Numbered from the stretch's first letter, positions 25,089-34,599 are shown. The stretch: 54,698 bases of DNA from Candidatus Copromonas faecavium (nom. illeg.) (GCA_018712915.1 DVGC01000036.1:1-54698), one strand, 5' to 3'. Notes: generated by a model not told the origin, from the letters alone. A program made the numbers and translations.

Positions 25089-25511
25089 ATGAAGAATTAT
25101 ACAATTACAGTGAATGGAAATGTTTACGAAGTAACGGTAGAGGAAGGCTTTACCGGAGCAAAGACGGCCGCCCGTGCAGCGGCTCCGGCCCCGGCACCCG
25201 TACAGCAGGCGGCCCCGGCTCCGGCCCCCGTGCAGCAGGCGGCTCCGGCCCCGGCACCCGTGCAGCAGGCGGCTCCGGCTCCGGCAGGCGGAAGAGGAAG
25301 TGTTGAGATTACGGCTCCCATGCCCGGAAAGATTCTTGGCGTGAAGGCAAGCGCCGGTCAGGCTGTGAAGAGAGGCCAGGTTGTGGTGATCCTTGAGGCC
25401 ATGAAGATGGAGAATGAAATCGTAGCTCCTCAGGATGGAGTCATTGCATCTATCGATGTGTCCACCGGAGAATCCGTGGATCCGGGCGCAGTTCTTGCAA
25501 CAATGAATTAA
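25089..25511 (+). CDS. Biotin carrier protein (1.3S / gamma-subunit type)
   Basis: This 140-residue protein has a short N-terminal beta region (MKNYTITVNGNVYEVTVEEG), a flexible linker of three AAPAPAPVQQ repeats plus a partial one (residues 31-66), and a biotinyl domain (residues 71-140) with the modification motif EAMKMENE (K106). It carries the carboxyl group between the carboxyltransferase(s) and the membrane beta subunit. The linker is encoded by a 30-bp tandem DNA repeat and could vary in length between strains. AGGAGG lies 9 nt upstream. Confidence 0.93.
   Translation: MKNYTITVNGNVYEVTVEEGFTGAKTAARAAAPAPAPVQQAAPAPAPVQQAAPAPAPVQQAAPAPAGGRGSVEITAPMPGKILGVKASAGQAVKRGQVVVILEAMKMENEIVAPQDGVIASIDVSTGESVDPGAVLATMN
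25179..25286 (+). repeat. 30-bp tandem repeat encoding the biotin-carrier linker
   Basis: Three 30-bp units (25179-25208, 25209-25238, 25239-25268) plus 18 bp of a fourth. Each full unit encodes AAPAPAPVQQ, with only a few third-position changes between units. Confidence 0.9.
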
Positions 25512-25549
25512 TAGTCTGCTGACTGCAGATTTCACATGGAGGGATTAAC

Positions 25550-26698
25550 ATGGAATATATACAGAATACACTTGTGAATCTTCTTCAGCAGACGGCATTT
25601 TTAAACCTGACCTTCGGAAATCTGATTATGATCTTTGTGGCGTTCCTGTTCCTGTATCTTGCCATCAGGAAGGGGTTTGAGCCGCTGCTTCTTGTTCCGA
25701 TTTCTTTCGGTATGCTGCTTGTTAATATCTATCCGGATATTATGCTGGAGATTGAGGAGTCATCCAATGGGGTTGGCGGACTTCTCTACTATTTCTATCT
25801 GCTGGATGAATGGAGCATCCTTCCGTCCCTGATTTTCATGGGCGTAGGTGCAATGACGGATTTTGGTCCCCTGATTGCCAATCCCAAGAGCTTCCTTTTG
25901 GGAGCTGCTGCTCAGTTCGGAATTTATGCGGCCTATTTCCTGGCAATTTTCATGGGCTTTAACGATAAGGCAGCCGCTGCTATTTCCATTATTGGCGGTG
26001 CTGACGGCCCTACATCTATCTTCCTTGCCGGAAAACTTGGCCAGACCGAGTACCTTGGCCCTATCGCTGTAGCAGCTTATTCCTATATGGCTCTGGTACC
26101 CATTATCCAGCCGCCGATTATGAAACTTTTAACGACGGAGGAAGAACGGAAAATCAAGATGGAACAGCTTCGTCCCGTATCCAAGCTGGAAAAGATTCTG
26201 TTCCCGATTATCGTTACCGTTGTGGTCTGCCTGATTCTTCCCACCACGGCTCCGCTGGTTGGTATGCTTATGGTAGGAAACCTGTTCCGTGAGTGCGGCG
26301 TTGTCAAGCAGCTTCAGGAAACGGCCTCCAATGCGCTTATGTATATCGTGGTTATTGTACTGGGACTTTCCGTTGGCGCTACCACAAGTGCTGAGGCATT
26401 CTTAAAGGTAACAACGATTCAGATTGTCATTCTTGGCCTTGTGGCCTTTGCCTTTGGTACGGCCGCAGGAATTATCTTCGGTAAGATCCTGTGCAGGCTG
26501 ACCCACGGAAAGGTGAATCCGTTGATCGGATCCGCCGGAGTATCCGCAGTACCTATGGCAGCCCGTGTATCCCAGAAGGTTGGTTCCGAAGCGGATCCCA
26601 CCAACTTCCTTCTGATGCATGCAATGGGCCCCAATGTAGCAGGTGTTATCGGTACGGCCGTGGCCGCCGGTGCCTTCATGGCGATTTTCGGAGTGTAG
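25550..26698 (+). CDS. Sodium-translocating decarboxylase beta subunit
   Basis: This 382-residue membrane protein of the OadB/GcdB/MmdB family decarboxylates carboxybiotin and moves Na+ across the membrane. Conserved segments visible are [36 protein letters not shown] (with the Asp essential in OadB), [52 protein letters not shown] in pattern, and the closing GAFMAIFGV. It has about nine to eleven helices. It is the only beta subunit gene in the window and so may also serve the glutaconyl-CoA decarboxylase genes 15 kb away. Confidence 0.93.
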   Translation: MEYIQNTLVNLLQQTAFLNLTFGNLIMIFVAFLFLYLAIRKGFEPLLLVPISFGMLLVNIYPDIMLEIEESSNGVGGLLYYFYLLDEWSILPSLIFMGVGAMTDFGPLIANPKSFLLGAAAQFGIYAAYFLAIFMGFNDKAAAAISIIGGADGPTSIFLAGKLGQTEYLGPIAVAAYSYMALVPIIQPPIMKLLTTEEERKIKMEQLRPVSKLEKILFPIIVTVVVCLILPTTAPLVGMLMVGNLFRECGVVKQLQETASNALMYIVVIVLGLSVGATTSAEAFLKVTTIQIVILGLVAFAFGTAAGIIFGKILCRLTHGKVNPLIGSAGVSAVPMAARVSQKVGSEADPTNFLLMHAMGPNVAGVIGTAVAAGAFMAIFGV

Positions 26699-26762
26699 TA
26701 CCTGACTTTATATCGGCAGAATCCGCTTTTGCGGATCTGCCCTTTTAGGAGGAATTTGAAAA

Positions 26763-28175
26763 ATGGCAGAAGTTCAGAAAAAGCCGGTAAAGATTGTTGA
26801 GACAGTCCTTCGTGATGCTCATCAGTCTTTGCTTGCGACAAGAATGACCACAGAGCAGATGCTCCCCATTGTGGATAAAATGGATAAGGTTGGCTATTAT
26901 GCGGTGGAATGCTGGGGTGGAGCGACCTTTGATTCCTGTCTGCGGTTTTTAAAGGAAGATCCGTGGGACAGGCTGAGAAAGCTGAGAGACGGATTTAAGA
27001 ATACCAAGCTGCAGATGCTGTTCCGCGGACAGAATATTCTCGGTTATAACCACTATGCAGATGATGTGGTGGAATATTTCGTGCAGAAATCCATCGCCAA
27101 CGGAATCGATATTATCCGTATTTTCGACTGTCTTAACGACATCCGAAACCTGGAGACAGCAGTAAAGGCAACCAAAAAGGAAAAAGGCCATGTGCAGATT
27201 GCATTGAGCTATACCCTGGGTGATGCTTATACGCTGGACTACTGGAAGAATATTGCCAGAGAAATCGAGGAAATGGGAGCCGATTCCCTCTGCATTAAGG
27301 ATATGGCAGGTCTTCTGACGCCTTATCATGCAGAGGAGCTGGTGAAGGTTTTAAAGGAAGGAACCAAGCTTCCCATCGATATTCACACCCATTATACGTC
27401 CGGAGTTGCTTCCATGACTTATCTGAAAGCAGTGGAAGCAGGCTGCGACATTATTGACTGCGCCATGTCTCCGCTGGCCATGGGAACTTCTCAGCCGGCG
27501 ACAGAGGTTATGGTAGAGACGTTCCGCGGCACTCCTTATGATACGGGATACGATCAGGAGCTGCTGGCAGAAATTGCCGATTACTTTACTCCGATTCGTG
27601 AGGAGGCATTAAAGAGCGGACTGCTTAATCCGAAGGTTCTTGGAGTTGACATCAAGACGCTTCGTTATCAGGTTCCCGGAGGTATGTTATCCAACCTGGT
27701 AAGCCAGTTAAAGGAAGCCGGACAGGAAAGCAAGTACCGTCAGGTGCTGGAGGAAATTCCGAGAGTAAGAAAGGACTTCGGCGAGCCGCCGCTTGTTACT
27801 CCGTCTTCCCAGATCGTTGGAACTCAGGCTGTTATGAACGTGATCAGCGGCGAGCGCTACAAACTGGTTCCCAAGGAGTCCAAGAAGTTAATGATGGGCG
27901 AATTCGGAAAGACGGTAAAACCGTTCAATCCGGAGGTTCAGAAGAAGATCATCGGAAATGCCAAGCCCATTACCTGCCGTCCGGCCGATTTGATTCCGCC
28001 TCAGCTTCCGCAGTTCGAGAAGGAATGCGCTCCGTGGAAGCAGCAGGATGAGGATGTTTTATCCTACGCTCTGTTCCCGGCGGTGGCCAAAGAGTTCTTT
28101 GAGTATCGTGAGGCTCAGCAGACCGGGGTGGATCAGAAAAAAGCAGATAAGACCAATAAGGCTTATCCGGTATAA
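26763..28175 (+). CDS. OadA/5S-like carboxyltransferase, no biotin domain
   Basis: The product has 470 residues. The N-terminal HMGL-like TIM barrel holds the metal and substrate residues of the pyruvate/oxaloacetate carboxyltransferase family (VETVLRDAHQSLLATRM, ECWGGATFDSCLRFL, CIKDMAGLLTP, DIHTHYTSG), and a PYC_OADA domain follows (QVPGGMLSNLVSQL). It stops before any biotinyl domain, like the 5S subunit of transcarboxylase, so it must use the separate carrier. The likely reaction is oxaloacetate to pyruvate, or the reverse, via carboxybiotin. AGGAGG lies upstream, and a terminator closes the operon. Confidence 0.92.
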   Translation: MAEVQKKPVKIVETVLRDAHQSLLATRMTTEQMLPIVDKMDKVGYYAVECWGGATFDSCLRFLKEDPWDRLRKLRDGFKNTKLQMLFRGQNILGYNHYADDVVEYFVQKSIANGIDIIRIFDCLNDIRNLETAVKATKKEKGHVQIALSYTLGDAYTLDYWKNIAREIEEMGADSLCIKDMAGLLTPYHAEELVKVLKEGTKLPIDIHTHYTSGVASMTYLKAVEAGCDIIDCAMSPLAMGTSQPATEVMVETFRGTPYDTGYDQELLAEIADYFTPIREEALKSGLLNPKVLGVDIKTLRYQVPGGMLSNLVSQLKEAGQESKYRQVLEEIPRVRKDFGEPPLVTPSSQIVGTQAVMNVISGERYKLVPKESKKLMMGEFGKTVKPFNPEVQKKIIGNAKPITCRPADLIPPQLPQFEKECAPWKQQDEDVLSYALFPAVAKEFFEYREAQQTGVDQKKADKTNKAYPV

Positions 28176-28245
28176 AAAATGAAATCCCGTGTTGGAGAAG
28201 GAGGCAAAAGCCGCTTTTCCTCAGGGGATGCCTGATGAATATCAG

Positions 28246-28284
28246 AAGGGCCGGTGTCCCAAAGCGGATGCCGGCCCTTGTTTT
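28246..28284 (+). terminator. Terminator of the decarboxylase/transcarboxylase operon
   Basis: AAGGGCCGG (28246-28254) pairs with CCGGCCCTT (28271-28279), followed by GTTTTC. The remaining gap to 28,480 shows no gene; a small inverted repeat AAAGT-GTGA-ACTTT (28456-28469) precedes the next promoter. Confidence 0.8.
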
Positions 28285-28480
28285 CTGGTCCGGATTCTGC
28301 CTGCCTTTCCTGGAGCAGTGCAGTTTTTGCGAGCTCCGGCTGCTGTCTGATCCTGCCGGGATAGTCTTTGGCTCTGCGGCCGTTCGATCAGCAAATTTTG
28401 TAAACTGATCGGGATTCATTAAGAAAATCTTACGAAAAAGAGGCAATTGCTGGTAAAAGTGTGAACTTTCCCATGCAAGG

Positions 28481-28510
28481 TTGACAGAAAAGTCTTTTTG
28501 TCAGTATAAT
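28481..28510 (+). promoter_or_regulatory. Promoter of the glucosaminidase/cohesin locus
   Basis: TTGACA (28481-28486), an 18-nt spacer and a perfect TATAAT (28505-28510) lie 76 nt before the start codon. Confidence 0.85.
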
Positions 28511-28586
28511 GGTCGTAGTGTCATTTTCTGGCAGAAAGGGAAGAAAATTCCCTGAAGTCGGGGAAAAACAGCGGGAGAGATGAATC

Positions 28587-31067
28587 ATGAAAAACAAAGG
28601 AAAACGGGTGCTGGCAGCGGCTTTAGGGCTTTTACTTGCCTTCCAGTCGGCGGGACAGCCCGGCTTTTTAAATAATTATTCCGGCAGGGCATACGGACAG
28701 ACGGCAACGGTGGATGCGACAACTCTTAATGTACGCAGCGGCCCCGGAACCGGATATTCCCTGGTGGCCCGGCTGAATTACGGAACCACGGTGTCTACCA
28801 TCGGGGAAACCACTGGTTCTGACGGCGTCTTATGGTATCAAATCCAGTATACTTCCGGTACAGAGACAAAAACCGGTTATGTATCTTCGGCATATCTGAA
28901 ATTTCCGGTTTCCTATTCCTATGATTCCGATTTCGAAAGCTATCTGAACAGTCAGGGCTTTCCGGAAAGTTACAAGGAATCCTTAAGGACGCTTCATGCA
29001 GAGCATCCCAGCTGGGTATTTCGGGCTCAGCATACGGGACTGGACTGGACTGAAGTGATTGACAATGAAAGTGCGGTAGGCTCCAATCTGGTGGATTCGG
29101 GGAGCATTTCGTCCTGGAAATCCACGGAATATGGAGCATATGACTGGAATACGGGAACCTGGACCGGTTTTGACGGCGCCACCTGGGTGGCGGCATCCCG
29201 GGATATTGTGGCCTATTATATGGATCCGAGAAATTTCTTAAATGATACCTATGTGTTCCAGTTCCTGCTTCATACATATGACAGTTCCAGCCAGACCCGG
29301 GAAGGACTGCAGAGCCTGGTGGCGGGAACATTTCTGGAGAAGGAAGCAGTCAGCGCAGGAACGGGAAGCGGCTCCCAGGAAACGGAAAGCTCTTCCGGTT
29401 CTGAAACTTCGGGGTCTGTGACAGGACCGGGACAGGACAGTTCATCGGACGGGTCCTCCGGACAGAGTCTGACACCTGGTCAAAGCGTAGGGCCGGGATA
29501 TGAAAGCTCTTCTTCACAGACCGTCACTGCTCCTTCGGATTCTTCCGGACAGACGCAGCAGAACAGCACGGGGAGCCAGGACGTAAGCCTGGAAGGACCT
29601 TCGCTGACTGTCAGTGAAAGACAGACATCAACGGTGGCCCTGCCCAGTGTGGAATACGGCCCCGGAATGGATGCGTCAGTGATTACCGGCGATACGACGG
29701 GATCCGTATCGGAATCTCCCGCCCCGTCCGGCCAGAGCTATGTGGATATTCTGATGAATGCGGCAGCTCAGTCCGGCGTAAATCCTTATGTCCTCGGAGC
29801 CATGATTCTCCAGGAACAGGGAAACGGTACCTCAGGAAGCATTTCCGGCGTAACGTCCGGTTATGAGGGATATTATAACTTTTTCAACATCGGTGCCTAT
29901 GCGTCTGACGGCATGTCGCCGGTTACCAGAGGACTCTGGTATGCTTCCCAGTCGGGAAGCTATGGCCGTCCCTGGGATTCCATTGAGAAATCCATTGTGG
30001 GCGGAGCCCTGTATTATGGAGAAAATTTCGTAAAACAGGGTCAGGATACGTTTTATTTGAAAAAATTTAATGTTCAGGGGAATAATCTGTATAAGCATCA
30101 GTATATGACCAATGTGGAGGCGGCGGCCGGCGAGGGAGCCAAGCTTTCCCGCGCCTATACGGATGAAATGAAAACCCAGGCGCTGACGTTTAAAATCCCG
30201 GTGTTTAACAATATGCCGGAGACGGCCTGTGCCAAACCGGCCATTGACGGAAGCCCCAACAACAAGCTGTCCAGTCTGTCGGTGGAGGGTTATACGCTGA
30301 CGCCTACGTTCAGTATGGATACGGAAAGTTATGACGTGATTGTGAATCCGTCTGTCAGCGCGGTTTCTGTATCGGCTGCGGCGATTGACTCGAAAGCGAC
30401 GGTAAGCGGAACGGGTACGGTCAGCCTGCAGAGCGGAGCCAATACGATTTCGATTACGGTAACGGCAGAGAATGGTGATGTACGAACCTATCAGCTGAAT
30501 GTGGTTCGCCAGGCAGATGCCCCGGTGGTTACTGTCGACCCCGGAACGGGGCAGAGCGGAAACTCTGTTCAGATTATCGGCCCGGGACAGACGGATGGAC
30601 CAGGAAGTTCTTCTTCCGGTTCTTCCTCCTCTAATTCTTCTGTTTCCCAGTCCGGTCCGGGAGCGGAAACCTCCGCATCTTCTTCTGGCCTGGAAGGAGC
30701 TACGGGAGTGGGACAGCCGGCGACGGCCACCAGACCGGCCGGGGAAACCTCCGGCGCATCGGTTGCAACGGAAGCGCCTGGAGCAACTGCGGCACCGGAA
30801 ACTACAGCAGCAGAAACCACAGCCGCGCCGGAAACGACGGCAGCACCGGAAACCACAGCTGCCTCTTCCCAGTCCGGTTCCCCGGGATCCGGTGACTGCA
30901 ACGGAGACGGTCAGGTAAGTATGCTTGATGTGATGCTGATCCGCCAGCATGTGCTGGGGCAGTCATCCTTAAGCGGAAGTGCTGCTTCTGCTGCTGATGT
31001 CAATGGAGACGGTGCCATTACCTCCGCTGATGCGGATGCACTCCAGAGCAGGATTCTCGGGAGTTAG
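28587..31067 (+). CDS. Secreted SH3b-glucosaminidase with C-terminal dockerin
   Basis: This 826-residue exported protein has a signal peptide (1-35), a bacterial SH3 domain (about 36-110, TLNVRSGPGTGYSLVARL), a long Ser/Gly/Thr-rich region, a glucosaminidase/lysozyme-fold domain (about 383-525, NPYVLGAMILQEQGNGT with probable catalytic Glu), a cadherin-like beta-sandwich (about 555-650), a Thr/Ala/Pro-rich linker and a type I dockerin (about 770-826). The dockerin shows two calcium loops, GDCNGDGQVSMLDVMLI and ADVNGDGAITSADADAL. It should cut peptidoglycan glycan strands. The dockerin suggests it docks to a cohesin, and the next gene appears to encode one. Confidence 0.87.
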   Translation: MKNKGKRVLAAALGLLLAFQSAGQPGFLNNYSGRAYGQTATVDATTLNVRSGPGTGYSLVARLNYGTTVSTIGETTGSDGVLWYQIQYTSGTETKTGYVSSAYLKFPVSYSYDSDFESYLNSQGFPESYKESLRTLHAEHPSWVFRAQHTGLDWTEVIDNESAVGSNLVDSGSISSWKSTEYGAYDWNTGTWTGFDGATWVAASRDIVAYYMDPRNFLNDTYVFQFLLHTYDSSSQTREGLQSLVAGTFLEKEAVSAGTGSGSQETESSSGSETSGSVTGPGQDSSSDGSSGQSLTPGQSVGPGYESSSSQTVTAPSDSSGQTQQNSTGSQDVSLEGPSLTVSERQTSTVALPSVEYGPGMDASVITGDTTGSVSESPAPSGQSYVDILMNAAAQSGVNPYVLGAMILQEQGNGTSGSISGVTSGYEGYYNFFNIGAYASDGMSPVTRGLWYASQSGSYGRPWDSIEKSIVGGALYYGENFVKQGQDTFYLKKFNVQGNNLYKHQYMTNVEAAAGEGAKLSRAYTDEMKTQALTFKIPVFNNMPETACAKPAIDGSPNNKLSSLSVEGYTLTPTFSMDTESYDVIVNPSVSAVSVSAAAIDSKATVSGTGTVSLQSGANTISITVTAENGDVRTYQLNVVRQADAPVVTVDPGTGQSGNSVQIIGPGQTDGPGSSSSGSSSSNSSVSQSGPGAETSASSSGLEGATGVGQPATATRPAGETSGASVATEAPGATAAPETTAAETTAAPETTAAPETTAASSQSGSPGSGDCNGDGQVSMLDVMLIRQHVLGQSSLSGSAASAADVNGDGAITSADADALQSRILGS

Positions 31068-31116
31068 AGAAATGCCGGTGCAGGATTCCGGCAGATATGA
31101 AGGAGATTAAGCAATT

Positions 31117-33060
31117 ATGAACAGGAAAATAAGAAAACTGACGGCCGGTCTGCTGGCGTTTGCAATGCTGTTTGCAGTGTTTGCGGCCCGTCCCATGGCT
31201 GCCTTTGCGGCCACCGGACAGATTACCTTTTCGGATCCGACGGCCACCGTTGGAAACCAGGTGACTGTTTCCATGCGGATTTCATCGGATTCGGCCCTGG
31301 GAGCGTCGGATGTGATGCTCAATTATGATTCATCGGCTCTGGAATTTGTCAGCGGAACCAATGCCAACGGGGGAGCCGGCTCCATCCGTGTTGTGGGTTC
31401 CATGGAGGAGGCCAATCAGACAGATTTCCGTTTTACACTGACCTTCCGGGCACTGAAGGCTGGAACCTCTTCCATTTCTGTAGCTTCTTATGAGGTTTAT
31501 GATGCAGATTCCCAGACGGTTTCCTTAAGCCATGTGGGAACTTCGGCGGTTCAGGTAAGCGCGCCATCTACCTATTCCAGTGACGCCTCCCTTTCTTCTC
31601 TTACGGTGTCACCGGGAGAGCTGAGTCCGGCCTTTTCACCGGACGTGACAGAGTATTCGGTGACAGTTCCCGGAGATGTGGACAGACTGACCATCAGCGC
31701 ACCGGCCACTGATGACGGGGCCACCGTTTCCATTAACGGCAATGAAAATCTCCAAATGGGAGAAAACACGGTAACCTGTCAGGTAACGGCGGAGGATGGA
31801 GAAACCACCAGAACTTACACGCTTACGGTAACAAAGACTGACGAAGCTTCTTCTGAGGACGGAACAGAAGCTTCTGTGGATGCCGGCGCAGTAGGCAGCG
31901 GCGTTCAGGTTACTGTGGATGAAGGAACCTGGCAGGTGGCTGAGAGCTTTGATGCGGCGGCTCTGCCCAGTGGATTTACTCAGACGGAAATTACCTATGA
32001 CGGCACGCAGGTTCAGGCCGGTACAGATGGAAACGGCACGATCCTCCTTTATATGACGGATGAAAATGGAAATGGCGATTTCTTCGTATATGACGAAGAG
32101 CAGGGAATCCTTTCGCCCTATGTGACCATTGAAGTATCGGAGAAGTCCATTGTGGTTCTGCCCCCGGAGCGTCTGCCGGAAGGAATGGAGCTTCCCGATG
32201 GTTTCGTAGAGTGTACCATTGACATCGGAACTCATACGGTTCACGGATGGATCTGGGAGAGCAGCGAAGGTGAGACTCCGGAATACTGTGTGGTTTACGG
32301 AATGAATGAAGACGGAGAGGAAAACCTTTACCGTTACGATCAGAAGGAAATGACAGTTCAGCGCTATTTCCAGGATCCGGCGGCAGAAGAAATCCGAAAC
32401 AGATACGTTCAGGTGGCGGAAGACTACAACAGCCTGCTGGAGGACTATAACATCCGAGGTTATCTTGTGGCCGGACTGTTTGGCGTTTCCATTCTGCTGG
32501 TGATTGTTCTTGTGATTCTTCTGATGACCAGAAAGCCGAAAGGCCCCAGGGACGGCGGATATCAGGAGGAGAGTACGGGCAGAGGACCGGAAGGCCCAAA
32601 GAGCTCCGGACGCCCGGCAGCAAACCGCCGGACGGCAGACAGAAACCAGGAAAAAGCGGCCGGGGATCCGCAGGGAGCCGAAGATGCGACTCCTGTCCGG
32701 AAATCCGGAGCAGGAAACAAGAGCTCCGCAGCGAAGAACGGACGGAGGGAGGCTGCCGATAGCTGGAAGGAAGCGTCAGGCCGTCAGGAAGCTGATGGCT
32801 GGAAGAATACTGCCGAAGGGAAGGAAATGCCCAAAGGGAAGAAGGGCAGAAGCGCACAGAAGGATGCGGCAGATGAACTGGAAATCCTGGATCTGGACTT
32901 CGATGCTCCTGCTCCGGACGAAACGAATACCGGGAAGGAGCGGCTCAGAAATTCCTTACGGGAAGAGGAAGCCGTTTCCAGAGAGACGGCAAAGCGGGAG
33001 ACTGCTGCGGCCGGAGAGGATTCTGCGGACGACGATTTGGAGTTTATCGATCTTGATTAA
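31117..33060 (+). CDS. Membrane protein with cohesin-like and cadherin-like domains
   Basis: This 647-residue protein has a signal peptide (1-32), a cohesin-like beta-sandwich (about 33-150: TATVGNQVTVSMRISSDS, SDVMLNYDSSALEFVSG, FRFTLTFRALKAGTSSI), a cadherin-like beta-sandwich (about 152-240), an acidic extracellular segment, one membrane helix (VAGLFGVSILLVIVLVILLM, about 450-470) and a roughly 170-residue cytosolic tail. The tail is charged and has two similar acidic patches, ELEILDLDFD and DDDLEFIDLD at the very end. It lies 49 nt behind the dockerin protein. I infer a membrane receptor for that dockerin; the cytosolic partner is unknown. Confidence 0.8.
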   Translation: MNRKIRKLTAGLLAFAMLFAVFAARPMAAFAATGQITFSDPTATVGNQVTVSMRISSDSALGASDVMLNYDSSALEFVSGTNANGGAGSIRVVGSMEEANQTDFRFTLTFRALKAGTSSISVASYEVYDADSQTVSLSHVGTSAVQVSAPSTYSSDASLSSLTVSPGELSPAFSPDVTEYSVTVPGDVDRLTISAPATDDGATVSINGNENLQMGENTVTCQVTAEDGETTRTYTLTVTKTDEASSEDGTEASVDAGAVGSGVQVTVDEGTWQVAESFDAAALPSGFTQTEITYDGTQVQAGTDGNGTILLYMTDENGNGDFFVYDEEQGILSPYVTIEVSEKSIVVLPPERLPEGMELPDGFVECTIDIGTHTVHGWIWESSEGETPEYCVVYGMNEDGEENLYRYDQKEMTVQRYFQDPAAEEIRNRYVQVAEDYNSLLEDYNIRGYLVAGLFGVSILLVIVLVILLMTRKPKGPRDGGYQEESTGRGPEGPKSSGRPAANRRTADRNQEKAAGDPQGAEDATPVRKSGAGNKSSAAKNGRREAADSWKEASGRQEADGWKNTAEGKEMPKGKKGRSAQKDAADELEILDLDFDAPAPDETNTGKERLRNSLREEEAVSRETAKRETAAAGEDSADDDLEFIDLD

Positions 33061-33134
33061 ATACGGACCGGCTTTGCACCGGACCGAAAAACAGGATGGA
33101 AAGCAAAAAACAGGATGGAGAGGGGAGCACACAT

Positions 33135-34505
33135 ATGAAAATCACGGCAGAACTGGAGCAAAAGCTTCATGAACATATTGACGGCAGCAGGGATGCCTTT
33201 CTGGAGGAGTTAAAGAGGGTGGCTGCTCAGCCCAGCGTCAGTGCGCAGGATATTGGCGTGGAGGACTGCTGCAGCCTGCTGATGGACCTGTTCGGCAGTC
33301 TGGGACTGGAGACGAAAATTCTTCCTTCTCCCACGAAACCGGCGGTATATGCAGAGATTCGCTCCAAGCGGGAGGATGCGCCGACCATTTTGTTTTATGG
33401 TCATTATGACGTACAGCCGGCGGAGCCGCTGGAACTCTGGAAGACCGATCCCTTTACGCCGACCGTGATTTCCGGAGTCCTTTACGGGCGCGGGGCAGCA
33501 GACAACAAGGGCCAGTTCATGGCTCATGTGATGGCAGTCCGGTCTTTCCTGGAGCTTTTTGAGGATGTGCCCCTTCATATTAAATTCCTTTTGGACGGGG
33601 AAGAAGAGAGCGGAAGTCCAAGCCTGCCCTGGATTGCAGAGCACTACAGAGAACTTCTTTCTGCAGATCTGATGTACGTGTCCGACGGCGGCATGTATGA
33701 CGATGTGACTCCTCAGATCGCCTACGGCAACAGGGGAATTTTGTCCTTTGATATCCATCTGGAAACGGCGTCAGGAGACAACCATTCCGGAAACAAGGGC
33801 GGCGTGATTGAAAATGCTGCCTGGAGAATGGTGAAGCTGTTATCTTCCATGGTGGATGAGGAAGGTCATGTGCTGATTGACGGTTTTTACGATACCATTG
33901 CTCCCATTTCTCCTGCCCAGGAAGAAATGATGGAGGAACTGGATTTCCGGCCGGAGGAGCTGGCAAAGCTTTACGGCGTGGAACGGGTAAAGTATGAGGA
34001 CAAAATGGAATTTTACCGGCACCTGATGTTCCTTCCGACTCTGACCATCAATGGACTGACCAGCGGCTACCAGGGAGATGGAACGAAGACGATCATTCCC
34101 TGCCGGGCTTCGGTGAAGATGGATATCCGTCTGGTTCAGGGACAGAAGAGCCAGGATATTCTGGAAAAGGTGAAACGGCACGTGGAGAAGGTGGAGCCTC
34201 TGGCTGTCATCAGCAATGATTCGGCGATGGAGGTTTCGGTAACCGAGCCTTCCCTGCCGCTTGTAAAGGCAGTCAGGGAAGCAGTGGGGAAAGCATACCA
34301 TACCAGTCCGGTCAATCTGCCGTTAATGGGAGGAAGCCTTCCGAACTATGTGTTCTCCGATATTTTAGGGATTCCGGTGGTCAGCGTACCCTACGCAAAT
34401 CCGGATGAGAACAACCATGCACCCAATGAAAACCTGAAGCTTTCCTGCTACTACAGCGGCATTCATGCGACTGCTCAGGTACTTTGCGATTTGGGAAAAC
34501 AGTAA
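33135..34505 (+). CDS. M20-family dipeptidase/metallopeptidase
   Basis: The product is about 456 residues, an M20 (ArgE/DapE/carnosinase-like) di-zinc peptidase. Metal ligands and catalytic residues are visible: FYGHYDVQPAEP, GRGAADNKGQ and LLDGEEESGSPSL; a dimerisation (lid) domain lies around residues 200-330, and a late ligand region GSLPNYVFSDILGIPVV follows. ATG 33135 is preferred over 33096 because GGAGAGGGGAG lies just upstream. It probably hydrolyses dipeptides in the cytosol, as no signal peptide is seen. It follows the cohesin gene by 74 nt with no terminator and may be co-transcribed. Confidence 0.9.
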   Translation: MKITAELEQKLHEHIDGSRDAFLEELKRVAAQPSVSAQDIGVEDCCSLLMDLFGSLGLETKILPSPTKPAVYAEIRSKREDAPTILFYGHYDVQPAEPLELWKTDPFTPTVISGVLYGRGAADNKGQFMAHVMAVRSFLELFEDVPLHIKFLLDGEEESGSPSLPWIAEHYRELLSADLMYVSDGGMYDDVTPQIAYGNRGILSFDIHLETASGDNHSGNKGGVIENAAWRMVKLLSSMVDEEGHVLIDGFYDTIAPISPAQEEMMEELDFRPEELAKLYGVERVKYEDKMEFYRHLMFLPTLTINGLTSGYQGDGTKTIIPCRASVKMDIRLVQGQKSQDILEKVKRHVEKVEPLAVISNDSAMEVSVTEPSLPLVKAVREAVGKAYHTSPVNLPLMGGSLPNYVFSDILGIPVVSVPYANPDENNHAPNENLKLSCYYSGIHATAQVLCDLGKQ

Positions 34506-34543
34506 CCTGCCTGTGCTGTTTTCGTACTCTGGCAGAAGGCTTT

Positions 34544-34599
34544 GAGGAGCCGCTGCAACATCGACGAGACTTGATCGATGGAGCAGCGGCTCCTCTTTT
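34544..34599 (+). terminator. Terminator after the M20 peptidase gene
   Basis: GAGGAGCCGCTGC (34544-34556) pairs perfectly with GCAGCGGCTCCTC (34583-34595), with an inner CATCGA/TCGATG stem and a TTTTA tail. Confidence 0.9.

Noticed and set aside
25179-25286. Tandem repeat considered as CRISPR or mobile repeat
   Set aside because: Units are directly adjacent without spacers and in frame, encoding an Ala/Pro linker.
28176-28480. Gene in the gap after the 5S-like gene
   Set aside because: Only short frames without ribosome sites occur; the gap contains a terminator and a promoter region.
29832-30950. Long open frame (372 codons) on the minus strand opposite the dockerin protein gene
   Set aside because: It is Arg/Gly/Ser-rich low-complexity sequence mirrored from the Ser/Gly/Thr-rich coding strand, with no ribosome site or recognisable domain.
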